A stretch of DNA of 64,000 bases. It comes from Paenibacillus sp. P25 (GTDB lineage Bacteria; Bacillota; Bacilli; Paenibacillales; NBRC-103111). The notes below the pieces were generated by a model that did no database searches, was not told the DNA's origin, and saw only the letters and a list, made by a program, of their open reading frames with translations. The stretch is from contig CP085629.1 in NCBI GenBank assembly GCA_024704175.1, positions 6,551,001 through 6,615,000 on the forward strand. Direction: 5' to 3'. This document shows positions 27,715 to 37,538 of the stretch, piece by piece. The first letter of the stretch is position 1, and the number at the start of each line of letters is the position of its first letter. The position numbers and the translations under genes were made by a program.

Positions 27715-28784
27715 ATGAAGAAGGGTGTAAAAATCGCCGGTCTGGTGCTTGCCGGGTCGCTGGGGGTCGGCGTCGTGTACGGGTCGGGCTGGATCGGCGA
27801 CCAGACGGTATCGGCCGAAACGTCTACGGAGGTTAAGGGGCTGTTTGCCGGTCTGACGGACGGCGGGAAGACGATCAAAGTGACGGACGGGGGCACGGAA
27901 AAAACGTATCCGCTCATCGCGGATGTATGGGTGTACCGTAATTCGAAGAAAGCGGTGCTGAAGGATCTGAAGCCGGGCGATACGCTCGATCTGATTCTGA
28001 ACAGTAAAAATCAGGTCGCCTATATTAAAGCCTCGGGCGTAGATGACACAGCCTCGGTCGCGGCAGGCACAGGGACGGCGTCCCAGGCGCAAGCCGCCGC
28101 GGCAGGCGGCTCGGGGGCAGCGGCGGGTGCTGCAGGGACAGCACCGCAGGCTGGAACGGCCGGCAGTGCAGGAGCGGTGGCGGCCCCTCAAGGGCCGTCC
28201 GCGGCAAAGAGGCAGCACGGGGGCAGCGCCGCAGGGGCAGTCCGGGGCCGCGAGCGGCATCCAGGCGCAGACTTCGGCATCGGGCGCGGCCCCTTCGCCG
28301 TCGGCGAAGGCACAGCCGGCTCAAGGCGCGGCCGGCCAACGGCCGTGGGAGAAGTTGTCCGTGGAGCTGAAGAGCGGAGTCGTCCAGCTGCGGATGAAGC
28401 AGGATCCGGGCGCATCCGAGTTTTTCCTGCAGTCGAAGGACCATGCGATGATCCATTTGAAAGGCGCCGAAGCGGAGCAGGTCATCAGCCTCTTTGCTGC
28501 AGAATTTGCCGGAGGACCGGACGAAATGGGAAGACGTGTTAAAGCAGCGGCTGTCTTCCGAACTCAAGCTGCAGGACGGTTCGCCGGAATGGAAGCTTGA
28601 TGTGAAGTGGAAGGACGGCGGCCCGGTGCCGGTCGCGGTACAGGCCGGAGCTCACGGAGCCAAGGATACTGTTCAGGAGAAGGCTAAAGACGAAGGAAAG
28701 GCGAAGGGCAAGGAGAAAGAGAAAGAAAAGCAGGACGAGAAGGATAAAGGCAAAGGCAAGGGCCATGAAGACGAGGACGATTGA
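27715..28784 (+). CDS. exported protein with Ala/Gly/Gln linker and Lys-rich tail (frame breaks)
   Basis: Starts MKKGVKIAGLVLAGSLGVGV, a signal peptide or anchor. Residues 40-105 form a small beta domain (LFAGLTDGGKTIKVTDGG; LKDLKPGDTLDLILNSKNQV). A long Ala/Gly/Gln linker follows, with a frame break near 28195-28215. Then EKLSVELKSGVVQLRMKQD and FFLQSKDHAMIHLKGAEAEQ; a second break lies near 28505-28515, then KWEDVLKQRLSSELKLQDGS. The last 40 residues are almost all Lys, Glu, Asp and Gly, a likely wall- or polyanion-binding tail. About 356 residues. No known family for the C-terminal domain. Confidence 0.65.
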
Positions 28785-28796
28785 GTCTTGGCCGAG

Positions 28797-28838
28797 GAGA
28801 ACCGTAAGGGGAAGAGCCCGTACGGTTCTTCTTTTTTA
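28797..28838 (+). terminator. intrinsic terminator
   Basis: AGAACCGTA pairs with TACGGTTCT around an A/G-rich loop, followed by TCTTTTTT. It ends the 27715-28784 gene. Confidence 0.8.
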
Positions 28839-28903
28839 AGAGTTGGCTTTGTTAAATCAATCTGTTAATTTTGGAACAACGAGACCCGGTGCTTGCCCTG
28901 CTC

Positions 28904-30562
28904 CTAATCCTGGGCCGGACCTCTTTCAACGCGGAGGGCAAACCTCATATTAGCGCTGGAAACCTGGGGCCGGTAGCTGTAAACCACCTCGACGCGGTTC
29001 TCAAAAAAGTTGATTTCGGGCGCCGGCGCATCGGCATCCACACGGCAGGTCAGTCCCGGCATCGTCCACAGATCGGGGGCTATGCTTGCGTCCTGAATAT
29101 GCTTGCCCGCAATTTCAAAAAACAGCTCAATTTCCGCATTCGTCTGAAAATGAACGTCAACCGCGAGCAGGTCCTTCTCCGCATGTGCATCGAACACAAT
29201 GCCCCTCAGATGCGTGTTCCAATGCTTACCCGCTACGCGGCGAATCAGCCTCATATAGTACTTGTCCCCGTTGCCGGTTTGCCAGTGCATCGTGGCCGGG
29301 TGCATTTGCCCGTTCGTATTGCGGCTCCCGGACATCCCGCCGATCATCAGGCTGTCCTCGATCCAGGCCGTTGCCGTGCACAGATTCATGCTCGCGCCGG
29401 GCCGGTCCCGTTCGCACTGCTCCCTGAACCGTTTCACGGCCAGGCGCTCGCCCTGAAACGTTGCCAGCGCCGGCTTGACGGCCGGCGGCACCTGGGCCCC
29501 AACCAGGGCAATCATCGGGTCGTGCTCGGATTCGCAGTTAATTCCGGCGAGATATTCATACCCTGGCCCCAGAGCCAGGTAAAGAAAGACGCCGATCGAG
29601 CTGTGCTCCCGCATTTCCATCTCATAGGCGCGGGAGAACGGCCCGGACATATTTTCCAGATTGGGATTGTAAAATAAAGCGATGTTCGCCCACAGCCCTT
29701 GTTCTACTTCGCGTCCGATCCGCTTGAAATCGTCCGTCTTGCCGTATTTCCGCCAAAGCCCCAGCACCGTAAGGTCGACACCGTAATACGTCGTTGTGTT
29801 GAACTCCGCAAAAGATCCGAATTCCGTAAATGCCTCATAAAATTTGCCGGCCTCCCGGTCAGCATGCTCCTTCCAGCCCTCGAGGCCGTACCGGTGCCCG
29901 AAATAATGGCAGATGAACATATGCATGAGCTCGATATTGGTGTTCATCGGAATGGCATCCGACAGACGCCGGTCGATGGACGCTCCCACCGCTTTACGCA
30001 TGCACACGTCCATCCGGGCGACAAGCTCGGCGGGCAGGTCGCTTTCCCAGTTTTCCAAGATGACGGCGAAAGCGCAGGATATGAATTCCCGCCAGTTCGG
30101 ATCAAAGCTCGTCCAAACGGTCGGCAAACACACGTTCTACAGCGGACTGAAACGATTCCCTCGCCGCCTGATCGCCGAGCTGCTCGGCAATTTTCCCGAA
30201 CGTATCGGCCAGAAAGAAGGAGAAGCCCGGCGCAAACGTTTTCCAGGGAAAGTTGCCGGACGGAGGCCGCGGCACCTGGGGTGCGGTGCGAAAGGTGCCG
30301 TGATATATTTCTTCGGGACAATCGTACTGCATGTCCATCACCTTGCTGAGAACGCCGCAGGCTCTTTCCAGGTCCCCGGCGTATTGCGGAGCAGCAGTCC
30401 TATCGCATAGTGTGCGCTCCCGCGCGTGTAATGCAGCTGCGGATTTTCTTTGCTCCGAAGCAGCTTCATTTCGTCATCATAGTGCAAATCCATATCCGCC
30501 ATGGCGTGATCGACCAGATAACGCTGTTCGTCCGCCATGCTCTCCATTAAGCTTGTGCCCAT
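28904..30562 (-). CDS. large conserved protein of the sugar locus, toroid-like (frame breaks)
   Basis: About 553 residues, in three frames that follow one another: MGTSLMESMADEQRYLVDHA (30562), VMDMQYDCPEEIYHGTFRTA after a break near 30340, and WTSFDPNWREFISCAFAVIL after a break near 30115. The long central part is helix-rich with Trp, Tyr and His clusters (FNTTTYYGVDLTVLGLWRKY; MHWQTGNGDKYYMRLIRRVA), as in alpha/alpha-toroid glycan enzymes; the C-terminal 130 residues are beta-rich. No signal peptide, so cytoplasmic. I cannot name the family. Being last in a sugar operon suggests a role in oligosaccharide breakdown. Confidence 0.6.
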
Positions 30563-30589
30563 ACGGTTAGCGATCTCCCTTCGTTTCAG

Positions 30590-31483
30590 TCAGTTCCGGT
30601 TTACAAATAAAGATACGGCCCCCAGCATGCCGGCCTCATTGCCGCAAAGCGCAGGCACGATGCGCGTCAGCCCCCGGAAGTCGGGCGTTAAATAGGCCTC
30701 GACCTTGGCTGCGATTCGGTCGGTCAGGAACGTTTTTTGCGCGGAGACGCCCCCGCCCACAATGATCAGCCCCGGGTCCAGCACATAGATGAGATCGGCA
30801 ATGCCTTTGGCTACCTCGTCCAGCCATTGGTCTAAAGGCTCGGCCCAAGCGGAATCTCCGCTCTTGACCTGTTCGAATAGGGTCTGGCCGTTGACGCCGG
30901 CCGCCGCCGTTTCCTTCGGCTCCCTGTCAAGCACACCCCTGACCAGGGCGGAAGTGGAAGCCCGCGTCTCGTAGCTGCCCGTTTGCGTGCGGTTCATATG
31001 CATATAGCCGATTTCCGCAGCGCGGAAGTGCGAACCTTTGTACAGCCTGGAGTTCAGAACGATAGCCCCGCCGATGCCCGTTCCGAGTGCGATGCAGAAG
31101 AACGCACGTTCCCCTTTTCCCGCACCCATCCAGGCCTCGCCCAGCGCAGCCGCATTGACATCGTTGATGACCTGCGTCTCCAGCTTCGTGCGGGATTCCA
31201 GCTCGCGCTTCAGGTTCACGCCCTTCAGGCAAGGGATGTTCTCGATGCCACCCATGATCGTGCCCGAATCATCGACAATGCCCGCCGTACTGACGCCGAT
31301 CCCGCTGATCGGGCCCGCTTCTTCGCGAAACCGGCGAACCTCGTTCGTCAGCTTTTCAATAAATGCCTCGCCGTTTTCCGCCGCCTCTGTAGCCCAAGAA
31401 CCGCCCGCCAGCACCTTGCCGGCTTCATCGACAAGCCCGTATTTCACGCTCGTTCCGCCGATATCGAAAGCGATAAACCGCAT
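30590..31483 (-). CDS. ROK family sugar kinase
   Basis: 298 residues from ATG 31483 (MRFIAFDIGGTSVKYGLVDE: the phosphate-binding DxGGT). ROK signature and catalytic region: VNAAALGEAWMGAGKGERAF then FCIALGTGIGGAIV. The usual Cys-rich zinc site with GHxxx is degraded: EIGYMHMN replaces ExGH, and no CxCGxxGC is visible, as in some Paenibacillus and Listeria kinases. It phosphorylates a sugar after uptake. No clear ribosome site precedes 31483, and the frame is open upstream into the transporter C-terminus, see findings. Confidence 0.8.
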   Translation of the reverse strand: MRFIAFDIGGTSVKYGLVDEAGKVLAGGSWATEAAENGEAFIEKLTNEVRRFREEAGPISGIGVSTAGIVDDSGTIMGGIENIPCLKGVNLKRELESRTKLETQVINDVNAAALGEAWMGAGKGERAFFCIALGTGIGGAIVLNSRLYKGSHFRAAEIGYMHMNRTQTGSYETRASTSALVRGVLDREPKETAAAGVNGQTLFEQVKSGDSAWAEPLDQWLDEVAKGIADLIYVLDPGLIIVGGGVSAQKTFLTDRIAAKVEAYLTPDFRGLTRIVPALCGNEAGMLGAVSLFVNRN

Positions 31484-31596
31484 CTTCCGTTGTTCCGCAG
31501 GCAGAGGCAGTGAGTCCGCCTGCTGCGATTTGAAGCCGTACGCGACGAACATCAGCAAAATGGCGCCGAGCAGTGAGCTCATAGAGCATACCAGAT

Positions 31597-32679
31597 TCAT
31601 GGCGGAAGGGCCCCCTTGTCCAGCAGCAAGCCGTTAAGCAGATTGCCCGCTATGCCTGCGAGTCCCACGAAAATCATATTGAATACGCTTTGACCGGTCG
31701 CCTGCATCTCTTTATGCACAATCCGCGAGACGTACTCGACGGCGGCAACGTAAAAAAGGCCGAACGACAGTCCCTGCAGCACCTGTACGGCGACCATCAC
31801 GCTTGGAATCGGGAACAGATACTGGATAAACCAGCGCGCCATGTAGGCCAGCGTCGCCAGCAGCATCGTTTTTTCATTGCCCAGCCGCTTGATAACAAAA
31901 GACGCGGCAAACATCGACGGCACATTGGAGAAGGCGGCGACCATCAGCGCGACCCCCGAGAGGGCGTACGAACCGCCCGCCATCTGGAACACGACGACAA
32001 AATACGTGTTGAACGCCGTCAATGTCTGATTGACCAGAAAACAGGCGCCCAAAAATAAAGCGAACCGCTTGTTGCGAAACAGCTCGCCGATCCCGTCGAT
32101 AAAAGGCCGGTTTTTGACATGGTACTCCTTCTGGGCCGGGAGTGCAAGCACAATCATAACTCCGAGGCCGCTGACCAGAACAAACGGTATCCATAATTGG
32201 CCAGGCATGTAATACGATAAAAAAAAGCCGGCTCCATAGCCGCCCAGCGCATTGCCGACGCTCTGAAAGCTGCGGATCGAGCCGTAGGAGGAGCCCGCCG
32301 ATCTGGCGGCCGACACGGCGAATGCGTCCCCGATCGGAGCCTGCGGAGCTGTGAAGACGATGGCGGCCATATAGGCCGCTACCATTACAAGTACGGACGG
32401 CGCCTGATACAGGATCGATAACAGGGCGGGCACGGCCAGACTCAGCAGCAGGATCGTTCTGGTCATCTGGTAGCGGTCGGCCAGCCGGCCCCACACCAGC
32501 TGTGCGCCCAGGATGACCAGGGAAGCTGCGGACATCATGATTCCGATGTGGCTTTTGGCCAGACCGCCGTGTACGAATATCGTCGTAATATAAGGATTGA
32601 GCGAACCGCCCGCAAGTCCTGTGCACAAATAAAGCGCCCGAAGCTTGAACAAGGTGGAGAACCGTACGCCTGCTTTCAT
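31597..32679 (-). CDS. MFS transporter of MFS_1-like type (frame break at end)
   Basis: Eleven membrane helices in the open frame, from MKAGVRFSTLFKLRALYLCT to LLNGLLLDKGALPP. The loop motif WGRLADRYQMTRTILL marks MFS. The expected twelfth helix (NLVCSMSSLLGAILLMFVAY) is in the next frame, entered at a GGGGG run near 31607-31612, so the natural C-terminus probably lies near 31484. MFS_1-like members carry sugars or nucleosides. In the operon it may import a second sugar or export a product. Confidence 0.78.
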   Translation of the reverse strand: MKAGVRFSTLFKLRALYLCTGLAGGSLNPYITTIFVHGGLAKSHIGIMMSAASLVILGAQLVWGRLADRYQMTRTILLLSLAVPALLSILYQAPSVLVMVAAYMAAIVFTAPQAPIGDAFAVSAARSAGSSYGSIRSFQSVGNALGGYGAGFFLSYYMPGQLWIPFVLVSGLGVMIVLALPAQKEYHVKNRPFIDGIGELFRNKRFALFLGACFLVNQTLTAFNTYFVVVFQMAGGSYALSGVALMVAAFSNVPSMFAASFVIKRLGNEKTMLLATLAYMARWFIQYLFPIPSVMVAVQVLQGLSFGLFYVAAVEYVSRIVHKEMQATGQSVFNMIFVGLAGIAGNLLNGLLLDKGALPP

Positions 32680-32688
32680 TGCGCCACC

Positions 32689-33648
32689 TCATCCCCTTGC
32701 GGCAGGAAGCTGCGCGATGCGCTCCACAATGAGATTGTGGCTCGCTTCAATCGCTTCCGGCCCGCAAAGCGCCTTCAGCTCGTATACCTTCACAGGCGTC
32801 GCCTGAATGACCGGCAGGAAGCGGTCAAAAAAGCTCATGTCGCCGCTGTGCACATAGGGACACCAATGGTCCGACAGCCCGATCGTTTCATGGATGTGAA
32901 CGCCGAAGACCCGGTCCATCATCGCGTTGGCTTCGGCCGCATTGTCATAGAGGCCCATCCGGTCCATCATCATGCCGTGGCCGATGTCGTACCACAAGCC
33001 GAGCGCGGCTCCCTGCAGCCGGTCGATGATCGCCCCCGCTTCCCGCAGCGTCGGCATCTGGTAGCGGCGGGAACGGGTTTCGATCCCGACGGCGATTTTC
33101 CAGCCTTTGCGTGCAATGCGGTCGCATGCGGTATAGAGGCTTTCAACGATCCTGTTCATATAGTGGCCGCTCAGCGCCTCCCTACGCTCCAGCATGTCCC
33201 GCCACAGCTTCCGGTACGCTTCCGACTCGCGGCCTTCGTCCTTGTAGATCGCCTTGAGCGCCTCGTCGATATTGTAGTCGAACGGCACTTCGCCGGGATG
33301 GACGACGACCGCCTCCGCCCCGTAACGGTGCGCGTACTCAGCCGATTGCACGAGCAGCTCGACCGCCTTGCTGCGCTTCTCTTCATCGTCGAAGCCGAGC
33401 AGCACAGAATCGGTGCCGTAATCCGGGTCAGGTGTATGCGGGAAGGTGTTGTGCACACTGGACACGCCGATTTCCCCGCGTTCGATCATCGGCTCAATTG
33501 TCGATAAAAGCTCCCGGTTTACATTATAATTCAGCTCAACCCGGCCAAAGCCGAGCGAACGGATTTCCTCGATCATGTCTTTCCCGGACGTATGCTTCTT
33601 GATGTTCCAGCAGGTCGAAAACGAATATTCGCCTTTCGGTCGATACAT
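32689..33648 (-). CDS. sugar phosphate isomerase/epimerase family TIM barrel
   Basis: Complete, 319 residues. AP-endonuclease-2/xylose-isomerase-like fold: FGRVELNYNVNRELLSTIEP, VSSVHNTFPHTPDPDYG, AEAVVVHPGEVPFDYN, VGIETRSRRYQMPT, GLWYDIGHGMMMDRM, GVHIHETIGLSDHWCPYVHS. The Glu, Asp, His and Glu metal ligands of the family are in place. It probably interconverts ketose or inositol derivatives. Nine bases separate it from the MFS start, so it is in the operon. Confidence 0.82.
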   Translation of the reverse strand: MYRPKGEYSFSTCWNIKKHTSGKDMIEEIRSLGFGRVELNYNVNRELLSTIEPMIERGEIGVSSVHNTFPHTPDPDYGTDSVLLGFDDEEKRSKAVELLVQSAEYAHRYGAEAVVVHPGEVPFDYNIDEALKAIYKDEGRESEAYRKLWRDMLERREALSGHYMNRIVESLYTACDRIARKGWKIAVGIETRSRRYQMPTLREAGAIIDRLQGAALGLWYDIGHGMMMDRMGLYDNAAEANAMMDRVFGVHIHETIGLSDHWCPYVHSGDMSFFDRFLPVIQATPVKVYELKALCGPEAIEASHNLIVERIAQLPAARG

Positions 33649-33675
33649 CTTGATTCCTCCTCTACGCAGGCCGGG

Positions 33676-34548
33676 TCAGCCTTTCACGGCTCCGACCATG
33701 ATTCCGGAAACGAAATACTTTTGCAGCCAAGGGTATATGATCAGAATCGGCACCGTTGCGAACATAATACTGGCGGCCTTCAAGCTTTCAGGGAGCACCT
33801 GAACGATCTGCGAGCCTTCCATCTGCAATTGGTCGGTTATCTGGCTGTTTACAATGAGCTGATACAGCTTGAGCTGCAGCGGATACAGCTTCGGATCGGT
33901 AATGTAAAACAAGGTGTCTATAAAACCGTTCCAGCGGTTTACCGCATAGAACAGGCCCAGCGTAGCGACGATCGGCATCGACAAAGGGAGCATGATGCGG
34001 ATCAGCGTGCCGACATGGTCGCTTCCGTCCAGCTCGGCGGATTCTTCCAGACTCTTCGGGATCGAGTTGAAAAACGTGATCAAAATAATCAAATAAAAAG
34101 GATTGATCATCTGGGGCAGAATCAGCGACCAGGTCGTATTGATCAGATGCAGCCGCTTGACCAGAATATATTCCGGGATAATGCCGCCGCTGAAAAACAT
34201 TGTGACGACGATCAAATACATGAAAAACTTTCTGCCTTTAAGCTCCGTTTTCGTAAGCGGGTAAGCCGCAGCAATCGTCATGACGATACAAATGACAGTA
34301 AACAGGATCGTCAAAAAAATCGAGTAGCCCAAAGAATGAAGCATCATGGGATCCATGAGCACATGAGAATAGGCTTCAAAGTTGAGATCGACAGGAAAAA
34401 TCGTGACCCTGCCGGTCAAAATCGGCGCATTGGAACTGAGCGAAACCGAAATAATGTGAAGCAGCGGCACCAGGCTCAGAAATAAAAACAGAATCAAAAA
34501 CGCGATGTTGACGATATCAAAAGTGCGGTCTGCCGCTTTTGGGTTCAT
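33676..34548 (-). CDS. carbohydrate ABC permease, YtcP/LplC type
   Basis: Complete, 290 residues, six membrane helices. The permease EAA loop is SAELDGSDHVGTLIRIMLPL. The C-terminus is typical of this branch (YPWLQKYFVSGIMVGAVKG). It pairs with the LplB-like permease upstream. No ATPase gene is in the locus, so it must use a shared MsmX-type ATPase, as is usual for this family. Confidence 0.88.
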   Translation of the reverse strand: MNPKAADRTFDIVNIAFLILFLFLSLVPLLHIISVSLSSNAPILTGRVTIFPVDLNFEAYSHVLMDPMMLHSLGYSIFLTILFTVICIVMTIAAAYPLTKTELKGRKFFMYLIVVTMFFSGGIIPEYILVKRLHLINTTWSLILPQMINPFYLIILITFFNSIPKSLEESAELDGSDHVGTLIRIMLPLSMPIVATLGLFYAVNRWNGFIDTLFYITDPKLYPLQLKLYQLIVNSQITDQLQMEGSQIVQVLPESLKAASIMFATVPILIIYPWLQKYFVSGIMVGAVKG

Positions 34549-34575
34549 GCCCCTCGCCCCTTTCTTAAAAAATGG

Positions 34576-35491
34576 TTAAATAATGCCCTGCTCGGTCGTT
34601 TTCTTGGAAATATAATTTGACGCGAGGATAAAGACAAGTCCGACTACCGCCTGGAAGAAGCCCACTGCCGTCGCTACGGAGTATTGGCCGGACTGCAGGC
34701 CCATTTTATAAACGAAGGTGCTCAGCACTTCCGAAAATTCGCGAACCTGCACATTGCCGATAACAAACGGACGGTCAAAGCCGATCTGTACCATCTCGCC
34801 CAATTTTAAGATCAAAAGAACGATGATCGTCGGTTTGATGCCCGGTATCGTAATATGCCAAATCCGGTTCAGGCGGCCCGCTCCATCGACTTCAGCCGCC
34901 TCGTACAGCTCTTTGCTGATGCCTGTCAGCGCCGCCAAATAAATGATCGTGCCCCAGCCTGCGCTTTGCCAAACGCCCGTGCCTAAATAAGTAAGCGTAC
35001 CAATAATATTTATCCGATAAAAACGGAATCGGGCCGATGCCCAAATAACCGAGCATGTGGTTAAGAATTCCCGTATTCGTGCTGAACACCTGGTAGACGA
35101 TTCCGCCGATGATGATCCAAGATATGAAGTGCGGCAAATACAATATCGTTTGCGACAATTTCTTAAACCAGATGATTCTAAGCTCATTCAGCATAATGGC
35201 AAGCAGGATAGGCGCCGGAAAGGAAACGATCAAATCCAGAAAATTAAGCATGAACGTGTTTTTTAACGCTGTGTAAAAATCCTGCATTTTGAATACGGCC
35301 CGAAACGTATCCAGCCCGACCCAGGGGCTCCCGGATATCCCTTGAAAAAGATTGTAATCCTCGAAAGCGATCAAAACACCGTACATGGGACCGTACTTGA
35401 AAATAATGAAAAATACGATCGGGAGCACAAGCAGGGCATACAGCCGCCAATATCTGTTCAAATACACGGAGAAACCTTTCAACTGCTTCAC
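34576..35491 (-). CDS. carbohydrate ABC permease, LplB type (frame break)
   Basis: N-terminal part MKQLKGFSVYLNRYWRLYAL, FKYGPMYGVLIAFEDYNLFQ and LPHFISWIIIGGIVYQVFST; a frame break near 35020-35030 (after GPIPFLSDK) leads to LTYLGTGVWQSAGWGTIIYL and the EAA loop EAAEVDGAGRLNRIWHITIP. About 305 residues, six helices. The partner permease follows after 27 bases. Confidence 0.85.
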
Positions 35492-35529
35492 CTTCCTCCA
35501 CCATTATCTCTCGGATTATTAAGCTTCGC

Positions 35530-35572
35530 TTCATGCATGAAAGCGAAAGCCTGCTCAGCCTTCATGCATGAA
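35530..35572 (-). repeat. paired palindromes between binding-protein and permease genes
   Basis: TTCATGCATGAA occurs at 35530-35541 and again at 35561-35572. Each is a perfect palindrome, and the two can also pair with each other to form a larger hairpin with flanking GC. Their place between the binding-protein stop and the permease start fits an mRNA stabiliser or partial attenuator that raises binding-protein levels. Confidence 0.6.
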
Positions 35573-35588
35573 GCCCGCTTGCCGGAGA

Positions 35589-37194
35589 TTATTTTTTCAT
35601 ATTTTTGTAGGCTTCCGTCCGCTCTTTCTGGATCGCTTCGCCGCCGCTGGCCATGTAGTCTTTCAGCATGTCGTCATACGTTTTGTCGAAATCGGCAGGC
35701 TTGGCCAGCATCGACTTCACGATAAGTTGCTCGTACTTATCCTGCAGCGCTTTGCCGTATTTACCCTCGGCTTCAATCGGACGTTGGAACCTGACAGGCG
35801 AGAGTCCGTCGGTCAAGCCGTTTTTGTAGGCCTGCGTCGCATCCTTGCGGTTGGCTTCAATGAAAGCCAGTGACAAGGCTTCCGTGTTTTTATCCGTGCT
35901 CCCGAAGTCCGTTCCGTTCGTAATAATCGTGTAGTCGCCTTTGTTATAAAAGCTTTGCTTCGTATCCTCGTTATCGAGCGGTACAGGCAAACCGTCAGTC
36001 AATGTGTAATTTTTTCCTTCCGCCCCATACGTCATCGCGAAGAGCACATCCTTTTGAGCCATCCAATCCAGATATTGGATCGCTTCGGCGGCATATTTGC
36101 TTGTTTTCGGAATGACAATATTCAGCGCCGCAGGAATGTAAGCAGGCTTCGTATGCTTTCCTTCCTCGTTCGTATAGGGGTCCAGCGGAGCGAGCCTAGC
36201 GCCCGGCACCGTTTTTTGCAGAACCGTATACGTATCCGGAGGACTGATCAAATAAGATTCGCCTGCATCCTCTGCATACATCCCGACTTTTCCTGTAGCG
36301 ATATCCTGGTACATTTTCTTTTTATCTTTATCAAGCGCAAAGTCGGGGCTTATCAAGCCTTCGTTATACAGCTTGTTCAGGAAACGGATCCCGTCCTTAT
36401 GACCCGGCAAAGAGCGGCGTATATTCGCTGGAGCCGAGCCGCTGAGTCAGCGTATAGCGCTCTTCTTCGCTTACTTTCTTGATGAAAGACCAAATGATCG
36501 GTTCATAGGAAGCATTCGTCAAGGAGAAGCCGAGCGGAATCGTTTGGTCGCCCCCCGGTTTCTTCTCTTTAAAGGCTTTGAGCGTCTGGTATACCTCATC
36601 CGTCGTTTTCGGAACCGGGAGACCGAGCTTATCCAGCCAATCCTGGCGAATTTCCGAGGAATATTTGCCCAAATAAACCCGTTTTCCCGGAATGGCATAT
36701 TGTTTGCCGTCATAAGTTCCGTAAGCCAGCGTATCTTTGCCCAGGTACGCTTTCAGGTTGGAACCGTATTGATCGAGCAGCGCTCCGATCTCTGCGACTC
36801 CGCCCTGCTGCACATACCTGTAAATGACGTTGGAATCGTAAGTGAACACGATGTCCGGTGCGTCGCCGCTGGCCATGAGCACGTTCAGCTTCTCCACCTC
36901 TTGGGATCTGGGCACTGGTACGAACTCGACTTTGATGTTTGTCTTTTTAGTAAAATTGTCTTCGACGTACTTCGTTAAGTAGTTGTTGGTTACGGACTTG
37001 CCTGCCGGCGAGTTGCCCCGGTCGAATACCTCGACTTTAATGGTTACAGGCTTTTTCTCCGATGAGCCCGCTTCCTTGCCGGTTTGACCTCCCGAATTGC
37101 CGGTTGAGCTTGAACAAGCAGATAATACGCTTACGAGCGTCAGCGTCATCACTGCTTGTTTGCCGAGACTGCCTTGCACTAACCTCTTCTTCAT
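35589..37194 (-). CDS. LplA-type sugar-binding lipoprotein (frame break)
   Basis: ATG 37194 after GGGAGTGGAGAGCA. Lipobox VSVLSAC follows a 20-residue signal (MKKRLVQGSLGKQAVMTLTL). Family-1 binding-protein features: FTKKTNIKVEFVPVP, MASGDAPDIVF, YDGKQYAIPGKR. A frame break near 36405-36420 leads to DGIRFLNKLYNEGLISPDFA and on to EAYKNMKK. About 535 residues, the size of LplA-like proteins that bind oligosaccharides or unsaturated uronides. First gene of the transporter set. Confidence 0.85.
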
Positions 37195-37254
37195 TGCTCT
37201 CCACTCCCTGTCTCCCTGATTTATCGTTGTCCCGCCTCGTTCAGGCACACCTAC

Positions 37255-37284
37255 AGTATGTCATCATGTCAGAAAACCGGACAA
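37255..37284 (-). promoter_or_regulatory. weak candidate promoter of the sugar operon
   Basis: In minus-strand reading TTGTCC (37284-37279) and CATACT (37260-37255) are 18 bases apart, about 60 bases before the binding-protein start. A direct TGACAT repeat overlaps the spacer. The rest of 37195-37486 is AT-rich and shows no gene. Confidence 0.35.
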
Positions 37285-37486
37285 TAAACTTGTTTCCGTC
37301 ACATAAACTGACACATTTTTTGGCTTTATTGCTTGAAATGCACCGGAAATAAGCAATAAACTTTTTTCGACCAGAACGATATGTTATGTAATATGACACG
37401 AAATCTCGATCGAGGTCATCTGGGGATAGGCGGCCGCATTCAGGGGTGGGCTTGCGCGCGTGTTCTACGCAATTTAGCGCCGGTAA

Positions 37487-37527
37487 ACAAAAAAACAGCC
37501 TGCTAAACCCCCGTTTAGCAAACTGTT
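37487..37527 (-). terminator. terminator after the AraC-type sensor gene
   Basis: In minus-strand reading GCTAAACGGGGGTTTAGC with flanking ACAGTTT/AGGCTGT arms is followed by TTTTTTTGTTT. It isolates the regulator transcript from the transporter operon. Confidence 0.75.
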
Positions 37528-37538
37528 GTCCCGGTCAT

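Noticed and set aside
28871..30410. Plus-strand open frames of 165-268 residues
   Set aside because: They lie wholly inside the minus-strand toroid-like gene and show no ribosome sites or domains.
32548..33507. 319-residue plus-strand open frame
   Set aside because: Antisense of the TIM-barrel epimerase, rich in His, Arg and Gln as is usual for shadow frames.
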